The notes under the pieces: generated by a model
Databases searched by the model: none
What the model saw: only the letters and a program-made list of their open reading frames with translations
Told to the model about the DNA's origin: nothing
Shown: one piece after another, positions 1 through 10,476 of the stretch
Position numbering within the stretch: position 1 is the stretch's first letter
Layout of the letters: every line of letters begins with the position of its first letter
Origin: Hydrangea macrophylla
Lineage: Eukaryota > Streptophyta > Magnoliopsida > Cornales > Hydrangeaceae
Length of the DNA: 64,000 bases
Direction: 5' to 3'
Assembly: GCA_033977485.1 (NCBI GenBank)
Contig: CM066991.1
Span: 36,267,850 to 36,331,849 of the forward strand
Translations under genes and position numbers: made by a program

Positions 1-360
1 TACGTATGAATGCACCTATCCTATCGTGATGCACGTGCTCATGCAAATGATGACTGTCGATATAATTACATGCCCTACAAATGATGTAATTTCGAAATCG
101 TGCAATCCTGATGTACCTAGAAGCAATTCATTCCCTATGCTACTCAGTGCTCATGTCAATTTTCTTCAAGATACACGGCCATTCCGGCTAAAGGACAAAT
201 GCAATTGACTGGGCGGCACTTCGCGACTTAAAACCTGGTGTCAATGCGAGTTTGATCTGAAAGTTCACAGCCGTTCAGTCTCATCGGTCATATTTTCTCT
301 ATGCCATGTGTTTTATTATATGAGGTATGATGTGGCAATCAGAGGGAAATTTCTCGACGG
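1..360. other. No gene recognised; presumed 3' non-coding tail of the Tat element
   Basis: A 60-codon reading frame at 26-208 has no recognisable motif and no clear promoter. The stretch leads into the 60 bp tandem array. I infer that it belongs to the non-coding 3' region of the outer element. Confidence 0.35.
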
Positions 361-660
361 CTTAGCTTACGCAAATCCGTTGCGAGGGTCGAGAATATAA
401 ATCTGTTATATTCCCAAAAGCGAAGCCTACGCAATTCCATTGCGAGGGCCGAGAATATAAATTTGTTATGTTCCCAAAAGCAGGGCCTACACTAATCCGT
501 TGTGAGGGCTGAGGATATAAATCTGTTATATCCCCAAAAGTGGGGCCTACGCAAATCTGTTGTGAGGGCCGAGAATATAAATCTGTTATATTACCAAAAG
601 CAGGGCCTATGCAAATCCGTTGCGAGGACCGAGAATATAAATCTGTTATATTCCCAAAAT
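361..660. repeat. Tandem array, five units of 60 bp
   Basis: Five consecutive units of exactly 60 bp share the core gcctacgcaaatccgttgcg, then an AT-rich segment (gagaatataaatctgttat) and the end ttcccaaaag. Units differ by a few substitutions and keep the period. A partial unit may precede position 361. Known: Tat/Ogre elements often carry short tandem arrays between pol and the 3' LTR. Confidence 0.95.
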
Positions 661-685
661 TTTAGGATTTAACCATATTCAGATT

Positions 686-1047
686 AAACCTGGAGTCGAG
701 CAGACTCAAATTCATTTCAATTTTTCACAACCTGCAGTCGAGCAGATTCAAATTCATTTCAATTTTTCAAAACCCGAAGTCAAGAAGACTCAAATTCATT
801 TAAATTTTTGAAAACCTGGAGTCGAATAGACTCAAATTCACTTTAATTTCAACATTTAAAGTCGAGCAGACTGAAATTCATTTCAAATTTTCAAAACCTA
901 GAGTCGAATAGACTCAAATTCACTTTAATTTCAAAATTTGGAGTCAAATTGACTCAAATTCATTTTAAAATCAAAACATGGAGTCAAACAGAGTCAAATT
1001 CATTTTAATTTTCAAAACCTGGAGTCGAACAGATTCAAATTTTCAAA
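686..1047. repeat. Tandem array, about nine diverged units of 40-43 bp
   Basis: About nine units share aacctggagtcgagcagact followed by caaattcatttcaattttt. Each has an imperfect dyad, GAGTC..GACTC. Length varies from 40 to 43 bp and the last unit is short. The array begins 26 bp after the 60 bp array and is more diverged, which suggests that it is older. Confidence 0.9.
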
Positions 1048-1187
1048 ATTTGGGGATCAATTTGGTCCTGAAAATCATCTTTGGGGGCCAAAAATCATAT
1101 TGAGGGCAAATTTTGGGGGTTTAAGTCCAATTTTCGAGACCCAATTTTGGATTTCGGGGGGGGGGGGGAAATATCTTCTAAGCGCCT

Positions 1188-1322
1188 CAAATGTAGCACG
1201 TGCTAAAAAATGTGGCAATCCGTGACTGCCATGCAGCACTTGCGGAGTGCCGATGCGACATTCAGCCAGTGCCGCGCGACACTCTATCAACTGCCAGGCA
1301 TGAAAAATTGAGTGCCGCGTTT
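1188..1322 (+). promoter_or_regulatory. Palindrome-rich GTGCCG module upstream of the antisense PMD gene
   Basis: Several AGTGCCG/GTGCCGCG and inverted CGGCAC-like units (for example agtgccgatgcgacattc and cagtgccgcgcgacactc) lie 230-360 bp before the ATG at 1552. The last unit sits in a context (attgagtgccg) that resembles 4650-4660 upstream of the second antisense gene (attgagcgccg). A weak TATA-like ttatact follows near 1336. Calling it a promoter is inference. A run of 12 or so G residues lies just upstream near 1157. Confidence 0.5.
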
Positions 1323-1551
1323 AAGCGATAGTTTGCTTATACTCGTGGTTTCAACCCATTTTCTAATCCACTCTCATAATCTCTCTAGTTCGAAATCCTC
1401 TGGAGATTTTTCTTGCTTTTCACGTATTTACCTAAAGGATCTACAGGTCAGTTCCTCCCGATCCGAATCTCAAAAACCCTTTTATTTTTGTTGTTTTTTT
1501 TATTTATTCCAAGGTTAAACTCTCAGTTTACTCTCTCTTCCTTGCTAGGTT

Positions 1552-4098
1552 ATGGCTAATGGCTCGCGGAGCAACAAAAAGGCCAAGTACACGGCCACTC
1601 CCCACCCCGATCCTACGTTCTTGCTCCAGGACCCGGCTCGAGCGTTTCAAATGCTTTTTTCAATTTTTTGTATTCTTTATCTTATTCCCTATGAACTTTA
1701 TGAATGTAGAGACAAAACTTCATATGGAAATGAATGCTATGTCTATGAATTTTCTGAATGTTTCACCTGTATCAATTTCATTATTTTTCCTTCAACTTTT
1801 CTCAAAGACTTTTGAATGCGATGCATGTTAACCAAGATTTCAAACATTCCTCATGAATAATGACCATTATGCTTGTGAATTTTCCGAGTGTTACGAAAGC
1901 CCTTTCACTCACTAAAAATTGATTTGAATATTTATGTTTTATCAAGAAAGTGAATTTTAAACTTTGTGAAATCCCTTTAAGTACTTTAAATGTTTCCGTC
2001 TTCACCCTTTCAATTATTCATTCATCTTTTATTATCACTCCTTGTTTATATATTTTTATTTTCATTCCTCTTTATTTCTTTATTTCCTTTCCTTATTTCC
2101 TTCATTCACTTGCTCACATTTGAATCTTACAATTTTGCAGGTTTGCCCCAAAGTGCTAAAGGGGCACGACAGTGGTACGAGGAACTGAGCGAGACTGTGA
2201 AGGGTTTCATCAATGATGCGGGTTTTGGGGACTTCGTCAAGCTTTTGACGAAGAGTTCCAATGATCTGAGATAGATTCATGCTCTCTCCGAACGGTGGTG
2301 GGATACTACCAACACACTCTATTTTTTGTTTGGGGAGATGATGATGACCCCACTGGACTTCTCCATGATCACTGGGATCCCCATCGGGGGAGAGTGCCTC
2401 CACTACCTCGATACGGTGACAGAGTGGAACCGGGTGCTTCCTTTGCTAGGAGCCATTCCCGAGGAGACCTCGGTCACATCTAAGTAGTTTATGGATACAT
2501 TTAGGGGCTGGCAGGGGTTCACGGACGAGCAGATGGCCCAAGGCTTCCTCATATACTTGCAGGGGTGCTCTTTGCTGAGCATGAGGGGGGACCGCATTTC
2601 TGTAGCACTGGTGAGGTCATGGGGCAGATTTATCAATATGACTGGGCTGGTGCAGGATTGGCCATCCTGTACAAGCACATGGGGGGCATTTCTCGAGATC
2701 GGCCAACCTCCACCGGCGGCTTCTGGAGAGCGTGGGAGGTATACTTCTCCTTTTTGCTGTTTTTTATTTAAACCTTGTGCTTTACTTTCATTCTCTTAAT
2801 TATGAACCCTTAAACTTATGATTCTTCTCTTTTCTTGTAGATTTGGTCCCACGAGTATCTACACATGATGTCGCCTGAGACGCAACTAGCGGACGCCCTC
2901 ATCATGCCTCAATGGCTGAAGTGGACGAAGGAGCGAGTGGGGCGGAAGACCGGGGCTCATGATTTTGTCTCGTTCAGGAATTTCGTGACGAATCTACGAG
3001 AGCCGTACGTTCGATGGTAGCCTTGGCTCAACGTGCTTCCCGATGCTTCCCAGGGGATATGGGAGTCAGCTGGGTACGACCCATAGAGGATTTTGTTGGA
3101 GGGTCTAGAGGGCCGGGAGTGGTATCTAGGGGAGAGGGTGACCAGGCAGTCATTGGCGGCCGAGTCATTCTTCGTGTCGCGTCCCCCACTAGAGTCGATG
3201 AGGGCTACGGGGACCCTCCAGTGTTCCACACTCACGATTGCCTAGGCTGGATTTTCTATTCAGGGTTTTGTGGAGCCTCCAGATCGGTATGCAGCTTTCC
3301 GGGCTGCCAAGCTGATGACGAACTTCCCTCTGATGCAAGTGACATGGGTGAGTTTGTTTTATCCTTTATTTCAATTCTTAACTATGTATGTACACCTTCT
3401 TACTGAATTCATTTTTCTTCTTTGTAGCCCGTTCCTGCTCCGGCTCGGGCTCTAATTCTTCCTCCTTGGGATTGGAGCCTTAGGACGGTCTCTTATAGCG
3501 AGCAAGGCACGACCACGGTCCCTCGATTTTAGGTGGGTACTCCCACCATTCCACTACAGTACAATCATCTTCTACGGGACTATACAAAGGAGGGCTTACT
3601 CTACGCTTACAGTGTGAGAAAGTGGATCAATGGCCGAGAGTGGAGGATAATCTTTAAAACTTGACTTCTGTTTTAAATTTTGCATTCTCATTCTGACATT
3701 CTAATCCTTCTTTCTTTGACTCGGGCTGTCGGGGCTCGGGCTGCTGCTGAGGCTCACATGAGAGCTTTGGTGAAAATAAATGATCCTTTTTGCTTATGCT
3801 CTCTTTTGGCATTTCAGCTTTTAAATACCACTTGGTAATTTGATTTGTTTTCTCTGTTCAGGAGGAGCAGGTTGGGGCTTTGGCCTGGCAGGTAGGAGAG
3901 CTTCAGCAGTTCGGCATTAGCCTTAGCGATGCCCCTAAGGGTAGCGGTGCTGGACGAGGCAGAGGCAGCGGTAGCGGCTGAGGTGGAGGTAGAGGCGGTG
4001 GCAGAGGTAGTGGCGGACGCGACGGGAGCGGCATAGAGTCAGAGGAGGAGCCCCTCAGACGCGTGACCCGGCAAACTCGAGGCCGGGGCCGGGGCTGA
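1552..4098 (+). pseudogene. Plant mobile domain (MAIN/PMD-type) gene, intron-containing, antisense cargo of the Tat element
   Basis: Exons can be followed by splice sites. A first exon starts at the ATG at 1552 with a basic N-terminus. Exon 2 is 2141-2738 (acceptor ttttgcag, donor GT), exon 3 2841-3347 (acceptor cttgtag, donor GTGAGT), exon 4 from 3428, with further pieces near 3730-3770 and 3862-4098. Exon 2 encodes HALSERWWDTTNTLYF and TPLDFSMITGIPIGGECL, the hallmark of the plant mobile domain (PF10536), followed after a frameshift by YDWAGAGLAILYKHMGG. Exon 3 encodes a W-rich stretch ending PPDRYAAFRAAKLM. The last exon is Gly/Arg-rich (GRGRG type) and acidic/basic, like a nucleic-acid-binding tail. 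Breaks: TAG after LR near 2272, TAG near 2485, a frameshift near 2600, TAG near 3530 and TGA near 3978. Known: PMD occurs in MAIN/MAIL proteins and in some Gypsy and MULE elements. Confidence 0.75.
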
Positions 4099-4502
4099 CC
4101 CTACTTTTCCCTCTTTTTTATTTATGAGTGTTTTAGGGAGGATTCACATACTTGGATGACTGTATGCATATATACCCACTTATTATTAGGATGGTTCATG
4201 AATAGCCAAGATAGGATAGGCATCTGCATTAATTTATTGCGATTGCTTTTTACTTTTCTGTTTCCTACTATTTCTCATCGTATATGGGACCATGGCTTGG
4301 TCCTTTTATTTCATTTTAACACTTTTTTGTTTTTCTGTGATCTTGTGAGCATTATTCCACTTCTATCGCTTATCCATGTGAATGAATGATTGTGACCATA
4401 GCTTGGTCTTATTGCAAGTGCTGCATGATGCGCGTGTTTTATTGTTTTCATTTAGTTTTTGTTTATAGGTGGGCTGAAAACATTACAAACACATCCTGGC
4501 CA
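4099..4502. other. Spacer between the two antisense genes
   Basis: AT-rich sequence presumed to be the 3' UTR of the PMD gene and intergenic spacer. The short frame at 4156-4389 has no recognisable domain. Confidence 0.4.
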
Positions 4503-4672
4503 AAATAAAACTCCAAGCGGCACTAGGTTAGGCTTCAGCGGCACTTGGTTAGGCTTCAACGACACTCAGTGAATGCTGCGGCGGCAGTCAGTGAATGTCG
4601 TACGGCATTCACGAACTGTCGTGTACGACACTTCGTAGAGTGCCGTTCTGCTTTATTGAGCGCCGACCCGTG
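4503..4672 (+). promoter_or_regulatory. Palindrome-rich GTGCCG/CGGCAC module upstream of the second antisense gene
   Basis: At least eight related units occur: two gcggcactaggttaggctt-like direct repeats, then CGACACTCAGTGAATGC, gcggcggcagtcagtgaat, gtcgtacggcattcac, gtcgtgtacgacac, gagtgccg and gagcgccg. Many are self-complementary (gtcgtgtacgacac is nearly perfect). A TATA box follows about 20 bp downstream at 4691, and the ATG is at 4758. The same unit type recurs in the LTRs at 9881-9920 and 29428-29645. Confidence 0.6.
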
Positions 4673-4690
4673 TTTTGGGCAGTTCTGCTC

Positions 4691-4700
4691 CTATTTATAG
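4691..4700 (+). promoter_or_regulatory. TATA box of the second antisense gene
   Basis: ctatttatag lies 58 bp upstream of the ATG at 4758, directly after the palindrome module. Its position fits a Pol II core promoter with a short leader. Function is inferred. Confidence 0.5.
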
Positions 4701-4757
4701 CATGCTTTCTTTACAATTCTGTAAAAAACTCTTTCCACCCATTCACCCTTTTATCAA

Positions 4758-5819
4758 ATGGCCCCTATTAGCTCCCAAGTCCTCTTTCCATGGATGGATA
4801 CTCTCTCTGGCATTGACAGGCTCAACTTTGAGTGTTTTAGACTAAATGATCTCTTCTCTTTCCGACGGATGATTCTAAAAGAAGGTTTACTTCAAGCTGC
4901 CATTCGGTGTTGGGATCCCTCTCTCCACGTCTTTCATTTTGGCTCCTAGGAGATCTTCCCCTTATTTGAGGAGCTTAGCGCTGTTCTGCACACTGATTCT
5001 TCTGCGGATTCGATAGTTCCTCTAGCCTAGGCCGGGTATGTCTGGGACCTCGCTGCTCTCCTTCACACATCTCGAAACATAGCAGGCTCTTTTATTCAAG
5101 ACCGACAAATGAACTTTCAACACCTTTCTTCCGTCTACTCTCTAATGGGGGATCCTTATGACGGTGGGTATCAAGTCATTCGGCATAGTGCTTTATCGAT
5201 AACCATGCTTTCTTACTTCCTCTTTCAATCAACTTCTGATGTTCTCATTCTCGTTGTTTGTGATTTGTGGAAGATGAAGAGCGCCGTTATGCTAATCCTT
5301 GGTGAAACCTTGATTGGTTTGGACCATGCCCACATTGCTGGGGCTATGTTATCTTCGGGGGCACCCTTTATCTTACAGGTTTGGCTCATGGAGCGCCTTG
5401 ATCTCTTCATACACCCCTCACACCTTCGCGGGTCACTTCCCTATGACCATATGGAGGTTCACCGCCTATTCCATTCTGCCGATGCTTGGCTTGGTTGGCT
5501 TCGAGGTCTTTCTGCTGGTGATATCTATTGGATTTGCCCACAGTGGTCTTACCTTTCCGTCACCGTACGACTTCCCGGGCGATCTGGTATCTGGCTACCT
5601 GGCTTGCATGCTACCGCTTTCTATATTCCAAGTAGGGTGGTTCGTTAGTACGGGCTTCTCTAGCATATTACTGAGGCTACTACTGCTGATTTCACGAGAG
5701 GTTCGATCATGCGCCCTTCTATTGTGAAGGCTTTCATTGAGGCTTGGCATGATAGAGTATTAGCTCCTTTCCGAAGGGTCTCTGCTTCGATCATGTCTAC
5801 TACTGAGTACCTTCTTTAG
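4758..5819 (+). pseudogene. Second antisense cargo gene, PMD/DUF7745-like
   Basis: The frame runs from the ATG at 4758 (MAPISSQVLFPWMDTL) to a TAG at 5817-5819, interrupted by TAG codons near 4948 and 5027 and by a stop near 5648 that lies just before RQYGL-type sequence. Recognisable segments are CWDPSLHVFHFGS (the WDP..VFxF signature of plant mobile-domain-like and DUF7745 proteins found beside Gypsy elements), HIAGAMLSSGAPFILQVW, LFHSADAWLGWLRGLSAGDI and a C-terminal GIWLPGLHATAFYIPSRVVR. Without stops it would be about 350 residues and intronless. It lies about 660 bp after the PMD gene on the same strand, antisense to the element's pol. The family assignment rests on motif memory; a generic retroelement-associated protein of unknown function is the alternative. 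Confidence 0.6.
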
Positions 5820-6519
5820 ATCCAAACTCTGATCCAGAGACAGACTTTGTAGACATGCATAGATGAAAGTATAACACAAGGACAAAGCTTTATCTTACAA
5901 AATTTCTGACGAGTCCTGCCTACCCTTTTTATGCTTTTGAATGTGATTTTCTTATGGTGTTTCTCTTCTCAAAGAGTGTTTTCATTTTTAGGAAATGTCC
6001 TAATATGTTTAATCAAAGTGTTCATTCTTCCGATTAATCTTTTGAGTTATGAAAATTTTCCTTTTAATGTCTTTTCTTGGCTCTTTACTTTGCCTTGAGT
6101 CTTGCCTAAAGTTTCAATCATTCTATACCTTGAATTTTTGTTTGTTCTTTTATAGTACTTATTTTTAATAGCCAGGAGATCCAGAAACGGGTTTAAAATA
6201 TCTGGGTTCTTCGAATAGCAAACAAAGTTTGCCCCTGGTTTTGGGGCTTCAAAGTGGTTCTAGGCAAACGCAAGTTTGCCCCTAGTTTAGCACAGGTTTT
6301 TTTTTTTAGGTTTTCATGGACCGAAATCTTTTGAGAGCTCACCTACTTATCCCCAAATGTGTATTAGGTCCGCAGTAGTTCAGTTTAAGGGTTGACGGAA
6401 AATTCCATTAAGGTAATTATTAGTGATCGAACCGAGCAGGTTGCCTATGTATCCCCTAGCAAAAATCAAGTCAAGCGTAGTTCATCAATGTAGGAGGCTT
6501 TGAAAGAAGTGGTTTTAAG
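5820..6519. other. Spacer between antisense genes and the end of pol
   Basis: No complete gene. Two similar segments with agtttgcccctggttttggg and agtttgcccctagttt occur near 6226 and 6270. Near 6440-6490 the minus strand still shows the weakly conserved sequence that usually follows Tat integrase (a tail around GDT*ATCSVRS). Confidence 0.5.
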
Positions 6520-7521
6520 CAAAGTATTTTTTTAGGCGATCGAGGTTAATTGGTTGTTTAAATCAGCCCCGTCCAGGTCCATAAGATAGGCCGCTCCTGC
6601 AGAGAGAAGAATCTTAATGATGTATGGCCCGACCCAGTTGGGTTTGAATTTTCCTCTGAGTTCATAAATAGGCACTTTTAGTTCTTTGAGCACCAGGTCG
6701 CCCTCAGCAGGCTTTCTTTGACGGACCTTTTTGTTGAAAGCTCAAGCTATCCTTTTCTGATATCCCTGAGTATGGTTTATTGCAGCTAACCTTTTCTCAT
6801 CGAGCAACATCAATTCATCACACCTTCCCTGTGTCCATTCTAACTCAGTTATTTGACATTCGGCTAAAACCCTTAGAGAGGGTATCTCCACCTCGACAGG
6901 AAGGAAGGCTTCTATCCCATAAACCGGCGAATACGGTGTAGCTCCTGTAGAAGTTCTCATGGAAGTCCGATATCCCCATAGTGCAAATGGCAGCTTCACA
7001 TGCCAATCCTTATATGTGTCAGTCATTTTCCCCAAGATCGCTTTAACATTCTTGTTTGCTGCCTCTACCGCCCCATTCGTTTGTGGTCTATATGGAGATG
7101 ACTGATGACGGGTGATCTTATACTTTTCTAACAGTGGAATGACTTCCCCTTAGAAATGACTGCCGTGATCAGAAATAAACTCATTTGGGACCCGTATCTG
7201 CAACTTATGTTCTTTTCAATGAAGCTCACCACATCCTTGGCTTTCAAAGTCACATACGAGGCTGCCTTTACCCACTTCGTAAAATAATCAATTGCCACGA
7301 TTATGTATCATTGGAGGCCTTTGGGACTATCTCACCAATAATATCAATACCCCAGACGGAAAACGGCCAAGGCGTAGTCATGCTATAGAGCTAACACGGC
7401 GGGGTGTGCATCAGGTTCCCATGGATTTGGCATTTATAAACCTCCGAACATATTCACAGTAGTCTTTGCCCAAGGTCATCCAATAATACCCTTGCTGGAC
7501 TATCTTCTTTGCCAGCATATG
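6520..7521 (-). pseudogene. Tat pol: integrase core and C-terminus
   Basis: Reading right to left, the frame resumes beside the solo LTR with MLAKKIVQQGYYWMT (end of the zinc-binding region). Then come PWPFSVWGIDIIGEI (first catalytic Asp region), an almost intact stretch (7035-6742) with LPFALWGYRTSMRTSTGATP and YSPVYGIEAFLPVEVEIPS, and finally KFKPNWVGPYIIK, the GPY/F-type C-terminal module, ending near 6530. Integrase would insert element cDNA into chromosomes. Several stops and frame changes lie between 7400 and 7050, so it is dead. The N-terminal part lies across the solo LTR at 10771-11100. Confidence 0.8.
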
Positions 7522-9729
7522 TGTGGACACGCGGCGTTCCACCTCTTTGTTATGTTTTCATTTTTGATTAGGATCAAAGAAGAAAATGGTCTGTTGAAAA
7601 CAGATACAGAGTCGCCACTTGGTCTTTAAGGAACCAAGAAACCTAATTTTGACTCACCCAAATGGATAAAGGGCACCGACCCTTCATAACCAAAGAAGTT
7701 GGTTCGGGGTTTTGGTACGAGAGAGGAAGGAGCCTTTGTCGCGACTAAAACACCCTCAACTCGCCCCGTCTTTCGACGGGCCTCAATTAGCATCCAAATA
7801 ATCATCTTATACTATGTATGGTTCGACAATTAATACTACGATAGTATATTACATCACATAAGAAAATTGAAATGGAAGATCAAAAGATAAAATATCATTC
7901 ATAAGATCTAAGTCAAATATCATGCAATGTAAAGTGAAAAATCACACAAATAAACCTAGGAAAAATCGTCTGATCATGTATCAAGTAATTAGTTTCCTTA
8001 ATCTAAAGGGGACATGAATTGTTCTTGAAACAAATAAATCAAAGAAAGTAAAATATGCTTAGCAAGCTAATATGATGCATGTTAATCTTTGAGAAAAGAA
8101 GATCTCTCAATCCCCGGGACGGATGAGAAAAGGATGATTAGATCAAGGGGAGCATGAACGTGTGATCATGACCATTCCTTATAATCTTCTTATATTAAGA
8201 GTTACAAAAACCCCAAATCTTTGCATGGATGCAATGTATGTATCTAGAATGTGCCAAGGTTGTAGTGTGCTTTGTGTTCATGGATTCCTAGAATGACTTA
8301 GAAGTCTAAAATGTGTATAAATGAATGGATGAAATCAACATGGGATATGTACAAATGTAGTATGAACTACTTCCTAAGATATGAACTAATTTGGAATGCA
8401 TATAAGTATCAAATCAAAGAATGAAAGTTAAGGTATGCTTGCTGTGAATAGTGGACAGAACAGTAGCATCATCTTTGGAAATTTGAAACGAGGGGTTAGG
8501 AATGTTTTCAATGCATGATTGTTTATGTAGATGTTCATTATTGTGTCTAGAACACAACCCAAAAAGCCAATCTTGAATAACTATCACAGATTGAGAGAAA
8601 TCATTTAAACAATAGAGGTCACTCAGAAACAGAGTTCGTACTGTCGACTGAAATGTTGAAAAATATTAGAAAATGAAAACGAATGATCTAGAGGCCCATG
8701 TTAGACATAAAGTTCCCTAAGACATTGAAGGTTAAGGGAAAAATAAGTTAGGACCACCCCTTTTGGAAAAGGTTTCTGGAAAAGAGGTTGGAAGTGGACC
8801 TAGCTGCTGTGAAAGCAAAAACAGAATGTTTGGAAGGAATGTTGGGATCCAAATGGACCATTTCCAAGTACTTCCAAGTCAAACAAAAAATTATGGGTGT
8901 TCTCCAATGAGTTAGGAATACTTTCCAAGTGGCCTTGCATCCATATGTTGAATATTGAGTTCTAGAAAAATCTTTGAACTCGGATTACTCACTGTTTTGA
9001 CTCATTGTTTTGAAAGTTTTGGAAAAACTTGAGTTTTCTTTTCTTGATGTTGAAATGAGGGGGTTTTAAGAGGGGTTTTGAAATAGAGATTTTGAAAGTA
9101 TGTTTTCAACATCAAATGGAGATTATGACCTCTTAGAATATTAACATCAAACTCATCATCAAGAACCTCCAAGATTGTTGGAGAGATTTATTTTTATTTG
9201 AACATAACTTCAATACACTTCAAGAATACCTTGGAGGTATTGAAGTTATGATCATCATCTATCAAACATGTTTTTGAGGTCAAGAGCTACTATCCATAAG
9301 GATTCACTCACCCCAAACTTCATGTCATCATTTTGATGATGATGAACTAGTAAGTAAATAAAGAAAATAAAAAAAGAAATGAGGTAAGAAGAGATAAACA
9401 ATGAATAAACAAGCAAGTAGATAATGATCAATAGATGATATTCATGAAGTATTGAACTTGTAGCTTGGTGTTTCACTCATAGATTTTGACATTTGGACAT
9501 GGAAGTAGCTTCCTAACTCAAGAATGCTCAAGAATGGTGATTGGGGGTGTTTGGGATGTGAAGTATATAGAAGGATAATGGAAGAAAACAAGAATAAAAC
9601 TCACTTTCTTATGGAAAATTAATGGGAGACGCTCTCTTTCTTTCTTCTAAACCTATCTCTATCTCTCTTCTTCACTACAACTTTTCAAGCTTTGCACTTG
9701 GACCCCCCAAAATGAAGAGCAATGGGGGG

Positions 9730-9738
9730 TTTATATAG
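9730..9738 (-). promoter_or_regulatory. TATA box of the solo LTR
   Basis: On the minus strand the sequence reads CTATATAAA, about 1.0 kb into the LTR from its U3 end (10765). The palindrome module lies 143 bp upstream of it, at 9881-9920. Confidence 0.5.
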
Positions 9739-9880
9739 GCCAATTTGGGGTGGTTTTGGGATTTTAGAAGTGTTCCCATTGGTCCCAAACATCTGTGAAC
9801 ATAAAACTACGTCATTTTGGCTTTCAATTAATCAAATTGGACCCCCAAAAAAATTACAAAAATGGACTCTGCGAGGGTTT

Positions 9881-9920
9881 AGTGCCGCGGCGGCATTGGG
9901 CCAGTGCCGCGGCGGCACTG
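9881..9920 (-). promoter_or_regulatory. Duplicated GTGCCGCGGCGGCA palindrome in the solo LTR
   Basis: Two copies, agtgccgcggcggcatt and agtgccgcggcggcact, lie 22 bp apart. The second is a near-perfect inverted repeat (AGTGCCG.CGGCACT). It is the cleanest example of the motif shared with 1188-1322, 4503-4672 and 29428-29645. Confidence 0.65.
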
Positions 9921-10428
9921 CTCCTCAGAAGCCCAGAAAATTACGTTTAGGCCCCCAGAGGTTCCGGTATTCGCGAAAAGGCCCTATTTCGTCCGAAATT
10001 CACAGAAAATGCATACGAACTCCAAATTGAGGTTGTGATATACCGTTGGAAAGGTAATGGAGTCTAATTTACATAAAAAATAGTTCAGAGATAGGTCACT
10101 TTGAAAAGTTTTACGGTATTCGCGATAAAAGCCGATTTGATCGCCTTTTTCGCCTTTGAAAATTCATAATAAATTCGTTTTAAATCCAGAAATTATGTGC
10201 GATATACCGTTGGAAAGCTATTGACCTCTAGTATCTATGAAAAATTTATGAAAATTATTTCGGTGCCCCGATTCCAAAGTCAAATTTTGGTCAAACTGGT
10301 CAAACCTGGGATTCCCGGGAAGTTCTGGGAACCTCCGGGAGCTCCCAGGAGCCGACGTTTTCGCTCGATTCTCTTTTAAAACTTATTTTACTACTTTTCT
10401 AATGATTTCGGTGAATTCAGACAATTTC

Positions 10429-10476
10429 GGTCAAACTTGGTCAAACTTGGTCAAACTCTGGTCAAACCGGTCAACG
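10429..10476 (-). promoter_or_regulatory. Array of five W-box-like GGTCAA/TTGACC sites
   Basis: GGTCAA starts at 10429, 10439, 10449, 10460 and 10469, a spacing of 9-11 bp. Two more occur at 10289-10306. On the transcribed (minus) strand these read TTTGACC or TTGACC, the W-box core bound by WRKY factors. They lie in U3, about 0.7 kb upstream of the TATA box. Confidence 0.5.

Noticed and set aside
361..1047. CRISPR-like array
   Set aside because: Units are contiguous tandem repeats without unique spacers, in plant nuclear DNA.
1..6500. Defence or other gene cluster of host origin
   Set aside because: The plus-strand genes have mobile-domain signatures and share promoter words with LTRs, so retroelement cargo is the simpler explanation.
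9722..10030. 102-codon frame in the solo LTR
   Set aside because: Plus strand, antisense to LTR transcription, no domain, overlaps the TATA and palindrome sites.
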